A stretch of DNA of 27,349 nt from Bacteriovorax sp. UBA1852 (GTDB lineage Bacteria > Bdellovibrionota > Bacteriovoracia > Bacteriovoracales > Bacteriovoracaceae): NCBI GenBank assembly GCA_002338505.1, contig DDIK01000154.1, forward strand, positions 1 through 27,349. Reading direction: 5' to 3'. Each line of letters begins with the position of its first letter. Positions within the stretch are counted from its first letter, which is position 1. The notes beneath the pieces were generated by a model. That model saw only the letters and a program-made list of their open reading frames with translations. It searched no databases and was not told where the DNA came from. The translations under genes were made by a program, and so were the position numbers. Shown one piece after another: positions 23,666 to 27,349 of the stretch.

Positions 23666-24682
23666 TTATAGTTTTGAACCAATGTATTTTGCAAGATCAA
23701 TCACTCTGTTTGAGAAACCAGCTTCATTGTCATACCAAGTAACAACTTTTACGTTTGTTCCATCAATAACATTAGTTAAGGCAAGGTCTGCACATGAAGA
23801 CTCTCGCATTCCCATGTAGTCAACAGAAACTAGAGGCTCTTCTTCTACGGCAAGAATTCCTTTAAGTGATGATTCTGCTGCTTCTTTAAGAGCTGTGTTA
23901 ATTTCATCAATTGTCGCAGGAGTTTTGATTGTAACATTAAGGTCAACGAGTGAAACATTAGGAGTAGGTACTCTAATTGCAAAGCCATCTAGCTTTCCAC
24001 TAAGTTCAGGTATAACAAGTCCAACAGCTTTGGCGGCTCCCGTCGTTGTTGGTATCATTGAAACAGCAGCAGCTCTAGATCTTCTAAGGTCTGAGTGAGT
24101 TGAATCAAGTATTTTCTGATCTCCTGTGTAAGAGTGAACAGTTGTCATATATCCATTTTCAACACCAAATTTATCGTTAAGAACTTTTGCAACTGGTGCA
24201 AGGCAATTCGTTGTACATGAAGCATTAGAGACAATATGGTGATTTTCAGCATCATATGTTTCTTGATTTATTCCCATAACGATTGTGTTATCAACTTTTC
24301 CAGGGCAACAAAGGATTACTTTTTTAACACTGCCTCTTATGTGCTTTGAAAGTGATTTTGTATCTTTAAAAATTCCTGTTGCATCGATAACAATATCTAC
24401 ATTGTCATTAGGCCATGGAATTTCAGCTGGGTCACGGTACTTGTGAAAAGTTATCTTGTGACCATTGATATCTAAAATATGTCCGTCATTAATTGAAACG
24501 TCAGCATCGAAGCGACCAAAGACAGAATCGTACTTTAAAAGGTGGACGTATTGCTCCGGCTCTCCTGGAGAGTTGACAGCTACTATTTCAATATCTTCAA
24601 TATTTCTTTCAACAATTTCTCTAAGAATTGTTCTACCGATTCTTCCGAGACCATTAATACCAACTCTGATTTTTCCAGACAT
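23666..24682 (-). CDS. gap: Glyceraldehyde-3-phosphate dehydrogenase, phosphorylating
   Basis: About 338 aa. Rossmann motif INGLGRIGR at the N-terminus, catalytic SNASCTTNC (Cys156), the HSYTGDQ and RRSRAAAVSMIPTTTGAAKAVG segments, and WYDNEAGFSNR near the end are all intact. At the end of strand beta-2, where NAD-specific enzymes have Asp (VND), this protein reads VNSPGEP: the Asp that holds the adenosine ribose of NAD is Ser, as in GapB-type enzymes where it is lost. Cofactor preference may therefore be relaxed or shifted to NADP. Start: GGAG six bases before ATG 24682; the TTG at 24694 overlaps that site and is rejected. First gene of the operon. Confidence 0.97.
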   Translation of the reverse strand: MSGKIRVGINGLGRIGRTILREIVERNIEDIEIVAVNSPGEPEQYVHLLKYDSVFGRFDADVSINDGHILDINGHKITFHKYRDPAEIPWPNDNVDIVIDATGIFKDTKSLSKHIRGSVKKVILCCPGKVDNTIVMGINQETYDAENHHIVSNASCTTNCLAPVAKVLNDKFGVENGYMTTVHSYTGDQKILDSTHSDLRRSRAAAVSMIPTTTGAAKAVGLVIPELSGKLDGFAIRVPTPNVSLVDLNVTIKTPATIDEINTALKEAAESSLKGILAVEEEPLVSVDYMGMRESSCADLALTNVIDGTNVKVVTWYDNEAGFSNRVIDLAKYIGSKL

Positions 24683-24719
24683 ACCTGACTCCAATGTTCA
24701 ACAATTTAACGAATTTTCC

Positions 24720-24737
24720 TATGGAATATGCCATATT
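24720..24737. promoter_or_regulatory. Overlapping palindromes in the gap / hydrolase divergent region
   Basis: AATATG-C-CATATT (24725-24737) is a perfect 6-bp inverted repeat, overlapped by TATGG/CCATA (24720-24724 with 24731-24735). It lies about 40 bases before the gap start. I could not place a convincing -35/-10 pair for gap, so the role as an operator is only suggested by position and symmetry. Confidence 0.3.
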
Positions 24738-24799
24738 TAGAGAGAAAAGACTACTGATTCTACGAGTTTTGCCCACTGCGAAATGCTTTTAGTTGGAAG

Positions 24800-24805
24800 T
24801 ATAAT
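24800..24805 (+). promoter_or_regulatory. Consensus -10 box just upstream of the hydrolase start
   Basis: TATAAT ends six bases before ATG 24812, so a transcript from it would begin at or within a base or two of the ATG. No recognisable -35 sits 16-19 bp further up, and no Shine-Dalgarno is at useful spacing (GGAAG is twelve bases away). Confidence 0.4.
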
Positions 24806-24811
24806 AAATAT

Positions 24812-25750
24812 ATGGATACTACACCTCGTATAAAGCAATATTCTAGTCGTGAAGCTTATCTCAATAAGAGTCCTCTACAAAATGCAAATGGTGTAAAGTC
24901 TCAATTATCTCAAGCTCTCGATTCAAAAATTAAAGATGGAAAGGCGCATAAAGTAGAGCTTTCAAAAGAGTCCATTGATAAGAAGAAATCAAAACTAAAA
25001 GACGTCGTAAAAGAAGATGTTAAAGAAGTTAAGAAAGCATCAAGTCATCTTGCAAAGGATGCTTTATCTGCAGCTGCCAATGTTGCGACCAAGATGCTAC
25101 CAAAGTTTCCAATGATTCCTTCCATTCCTGATGTTGAAGTTGGGATTAAGAATAAGGTCATTGAAAAAATAACTCCTGAAAAAAAAGGGTCGGTAAATGA
25201 ACCGGGCATCTTTTTTATAAGTGGCTTATCGCTTATTTCAAGCTCTGGAGAAGATGGTCTTAAGGCCATGGCTGAATCTACAGAAGGAGCGCAGCACTTT
25301 AGTTGGGATAATGAAGAGATGGTTATTGAAGAAATTCTAAAAAGACCTGAAAGTCAGCCAATAATTCTCGTTGGTCACTCTCTAGGTGGTGACAGTGCCG
25401 TTAGAATTGCCAATCGTCTCAATACTTTGGAGTTTGGCTTTAGAGACGTCTCACTTCTAGGAACTCTTGATTCTGTTGGTTTTGAAAATGATATTATTCC
25501 TTCAAACGTAAAAAAGAATATCAACTTTATCAGCGATGAAGATTATTTCTTTAATGATGGTCCTAATATAGCTCGTGATGCCAGGAAGTCTGAAGTTTTA
25601 AACTTCTTAAGATCTGAGACGCATCGTGAAATTGATAATCAGCATGACGTTCAGGCTTCAATCGTTGAAAATATTAATGAAGTTTTAAGTGAGTCTAAAG
25701 TGCGAGATAAGTTTGAACAACTTAGGGAGCTGTATTCTCTTTTGAAGTAG
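24812..25750 (+). CDS. Alpha/beta-hydrolase (lipase/esterase-like) with charged N-terminal extension
   Basis: 312 aa. The C-terminal half (about 130-310) looks like an alpha/beta-hydrolase: PGIFFISGLS as the first core strand, IILVGHSLGGDSAVRIA as the nucleophile elbow (Ser190), Asp220 in LGTLDSVGF as the likely acid and His278 in NQHDVQ as the likely base. This is a serine esterase, lipase or thioesterase type; the substrate is unknown. Residues 1-125 are Lys/Ser-rich, helical and low in complexity, without a signal peptide, so the protein is predicted to be cytoplasmic unless exported another way. The promoter position suggests a leaderless message. Its last 29 bases overlap the convergent lipoprotein gene. 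Confidence 0.75.
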   Translation: MDTTPRIKQYSSREAYLNKSPLQNANGVKSQLSQALDSKIKDGKAHKVELSKESIDKKKSKLKDVVKEDVKEVKKASSHLAKDALSAAANVATKMLPKFPMIPSIPDVEVGIKNKVIEKITPEKKGSVNEPGIFFISGLSLISSSGEDGLKAMAESTEGAQHFSWDNEEMVIEEILKRPESQPIILVGHSLGGDSAVRIANRLNTLEFGFRDVSLLGTLDSVGFENDIIPSNVKKNINFISDEDYFFNDGPNIARDARKSEVLNFLRSETHREIDNQHDVQASIVENINEVLSESKVRDKFEQLRELYSLLK

Positions 25751-26060
25751 TATCTTCTTTACATTTTTTCCACTTTCTAGGAGGACATTCCGAGCATTGA
25801 GTTCCCTCTCGCTTCGTCGTATCACAGCAACCACCACAGCATTGAATAAGAGCATTCTCTTTATGATTTATATAGTAAAGAGGTCCATCAGTTGCAGCTT
25901 CGCAGTCAATTACAGAGATATCGATACAAGTTCCAACCAGTTTACAATTATTAGAGAAAGTCATCTTAGCGTTTTCCATAATGACTTTTGCTTTCTTATC
26001 TTGGGCACATGACTGGAGGGGGAGATATAGAAAAATTGTGATAAAAATTGTTCTTAACAT
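25722..26060 (-). CDS. Cysteine-rich predicted lipoprotein
   Basis: 112 aa. A short signal peptide ends in a lipobox-like LPLQSC (Cys18), giving a probable lipoprotein. The mature chain holds ten further cysteines, including CCGGCC and a spaced set (NNC, GTC, DCE, QC, EC, KC), enough for five disulfides. No known family is recognised; it might be a small disulfide-stabilised or metal-binding envelope domain. The gene overlaps the end of tatD by seven bases and lies two genes downstream of a DsbA-like thiol oxidoreductase, a sensible setting for a protein needing several disulfides. Its 3' end overlaps the convergent hydrolase gene. Confidence 0.7.
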   Translation of the reverse strand: MLRTIFITIFLYLPLQSCAQDKKAKVIMENAKMTFSNNCKLVGTCIDISVIDCEAATDGPLYYINHKENALIQCCGGCCDTTKREGTQCSECPPRKWKKCKEDTTSKENTAP

Positions 26061-26866
26061 AGCTTGTGAAATAACTTTTTAGCATTAGAGGTAGTTTGAG
26101 TAATGACTTCATCGACACTCATCTCTTTTTCGCTAGCAATTTTTTCTATAATAAATGGAAGGTAATAAGGCGCGTTCTCTCTACCTCTGTAAGGTACAGG
26201 TGTTAGAAATGGAGCATCTGTTTCGACAAGTACTCTTTCTATCGGAGTGATGCTTAAGGCATCTCTCACGTTTTGTGCGCTATTAAAGGTGATTATTCCA
26301 TTAAATCCGAGACAGTAGTCATCATTTAGAGCAAACTCTGCAAGTTCAAGACTAGATGTAAAGCTGTGTATGACACCCTTTCTTTTTAATGACTTCGAAT
26401 ATTTCTTTAGGATATCAATTGTTTCTTTTTCAGCTTCACGTGAGTGAATGACGACAGGCATATCAAGGTCGACAGCTATTTGTAACTGCCTTTCAAATAC
26501 CTCTATTTGAATATCTTTTGGTGAATTATTGTAGTGAAAATCTAGTCCGATTTCTCCAACTGCTACAATTTTATCTTCTTGTACGTGATCTTTGATTTCT
26601 TTTTCAACGGCGTCTGTATAAAGCTTTGCTTCGTGAGGGTGAATACCTTGAGTACCAAATATTTGAGGATACTTTTTAGAAAGTTCTCTAACTGACTTTA
26701 AGTTATCTGGATCAACTGCAATAGTAACAATGCGAGAAACTGAATGTTCCTTTGCTTTCTCAAGAGTTTCTTCCAGTTCGAGAGCTTTTAGATAATCAAG
26801 ATGACAATGTGTCTCAATGATTTCTTGAGAAAACTTTGGAATATCTTTTTTCTTTTTCTTGGTCAT
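26054..26866 (-). CDS. tatD: TatD-family metal-dependent hydrolase (DNase)
   Basis: 270 aa, usual TatD length, plus a short Lys-rich N-terminus (MTKKKKKDIPKF). Metal and catalytic motifs are in place: ETHCHLD (His20, His22), VGEIGLDFHY (Glu ligand), VVIHSREAEKE, GVIHSFTSS and VLVETDAPFLTP (Asp ligand). The family is a TIM-barrel amidohydrolase-like fold with 3'-5' exonuclease or DNase activity reported for some members, in DNA repair and quality control; the cellular role is not settled. The start overlaps the stop of the DsbA-like gene by one base (TAATG) and its end overlaps the Cys-rich lipoprotein gene, so the three are one operon. Confidence 0.93.
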   Translation of the reverse strand: MTKKKKKDIPKFSQEIIETHCHLDYLKALELEETLEKAKEHSVSRIVTIAVDPDNLKSVRELSKKYPQIFGTQGIHPHEAKLYTDAVEKEIKDHVQEDKIVAVGEIGLDFHYNNSPKDIQIEVFERQLQIAVDLDMPVVIHSREAEKETIDILKKYSKSLKRKGVIHSFTSSLELAEFALNDDYCLGFNGIITFNSAQNVRDALSITPIERVLVETDAPFLTPVPYRGRENAPYYLPFIIEKIASEKEMSVDEVITQTTSNAKKLFHKLC

Positions 26867-27349
26867 TACTTACTTTTTTCAATAAGACTATCAAAGATGG
26901 CGTAGTAGTCACTTAAAGGACGAACACCTTCAATTTTCACACCGTTAATGATTGATGTTGGAGTTGATCTTACTCCAAAAGAGTCACCCTCTTTAATCAT
27001 GTTTACAACATAGTCTTTAGTTTCATCTGAATTAACACATTCATTCGAGTTATCACTAGCAGTAATCTCATCAAGCATGGTTGATGAAAGATCTTCTTGA
27101 TTTTCGAAAATTTTATCATGAACACTTTTAAACTTCTCTCTTGGAGTACAGTAAGACACATAAGAAGCTTTACATGCAAGTGTATGTAGTGGACTCTTCA
27201 TATTTGGGTTACAGTTGTGATCTAGCGGATAGAAGAAATATTGAATATTAACCTTTCCATCATATTTCATGATAAGACTTTCAACAGCTTTGTGGAGTGC
27301 TTTACATGCCGGACACTGGAAATCAGAAAAAATCGTCATTTGAATAGGA
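26866..27349 (-). CDS. DsbA-like thioredoxin-fold thiol oxidoreductase, N-terminus outside the window
   Basis: At least 160 residues; the frame stays open to the window edge (PIQ before the first in-window ATG), so the methionine at 27339 is internal and the gene is truncated here. The active site is CPAC in IFSDFQCPACKALH, with the helical insertion YFFYPLDHNCNPN...HTLACKASYVSYC and the cis-Pro loop RSTPTSIINGVKIEG, the layout of the Thioredoxin_4/DsbA group. It may be a stand-alone DsbA-type oxidase or the C-terminal half of a VKOR-DsbA fusion; the missing N-terminus decides. First visible gene of the operon with tatD and the Cys-rich lipoprotein. Confidence 0.85.
   Translation of the reverse strand, partial: PIQMTIFSDFQCPACKALHKAVESLIMKYDGKVNIQYFFYPLDHNCNPNMKSPLHTLACKASYVSYCTPREKFKSVHDKIFENQEDLSSTMLDEITASDNSNECVNSDETKDYVVNMIKEGDSFGVRSTPTSIINGVKIEGVRPLSDYYAIFDSLIEKSK

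Noticed and set aside
24812..25750. Reading the hydrolase's Lys-rich N-terminus as a secretion signal
   Set aside because: It has no hydrophobic core or cleavage site, so there is no basis for calling export.

Overview
The window is AT-rich, densely packed chromosomal DNA with the gene content of a Gram-negative bacterium: outer-membrane barrels, lipoproteins, a rod-shape cassette and PpiD. The best guess is a Bdellovibrio-like organism, most likely a marine Bacteriovoracaceae/Halobacteriovorax. That rests on overall resemblance: low GC, a Lys/Ala-repeat histone-like protein, a solitary giant TadG-like protein and a heme-tagged outer-membrane barrel family. It is an inference, because no rRNA or taxonomic marker is present. 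I saw no tRNA, rRNA, CRISPR array, insertion sequence or phage gene.

Layout. 1-764: the end of a guanidino-group-modifying enzyme overlapping a small exported protein, convergent with a one-cluster ferredoxin. 774-6956: ppiD (minus) diverges from a compact elongasome operon mreC-mreD-mrdA(PBP2)-rodA (plus); mreB is not in the window. 7031-8349: a small exported protein, a MarR-type regulator with a clear promoter and palindrome, and a convergent cysteine-free rhodanese-like protein. 8418-11662 (minus): glutaredoxin, HD phosphohydrolase, exported hypothetical, double-DUF350 membrane protein. 11729-15483 (minus): a TadG-like 895-aa surface protein, then the Lys/Ala-repeat protein, whose own terminator separates it from the glutaredoxin gene. 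15484-15837: the only long non-coding stretch, packed with perfect hairpins. 15838-16954 (plus): a membrane protein with two CxxC knuckles, then ssb with its own terminator. 17031-17864: a coiled-coil membrane protein.

18035-24682 (minus): a central-metabolism block gap-pgk-(DUF2799 lipoprotein)-(MAPEG)-tpiA, followed by two outer-membrane barrel genes and secG, which has its own promoter and terminator. It supplies three consecutive triose-phosphate steps of glycolysis and keeps the widespread tpiA/secG neighbourhood, with envelope genes inserted. 24812-27349: a serine hydrolase (plus) with a promoter placed for a leaderless mRNA, convergent with a DsbA-like/tatD/Cys-rich-lipoprotein operon running in from beyond the window edge.

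Several longest-ORF starts are wrong. For ppiD, mreC, rodA, marR, the rhodanese, gap, the glutaredoxin and the 18.5-kb barrel, the Shine-Dalgarno position supports a start inside the longest reading frame; coordinates here use those. The glutaredoxin case is the clearest, because the extra N-terminus is a translated terminator. I found no convincing new multi-gene system. The items most worth follow-up are the hairpin cluster at 15.6-15.8 kb, the basic/acidic repeat protein with a near-identical 78-bp duplication, the cysteine-free rhodanese, and the palindromes at the marR, secG and ssb control regions.
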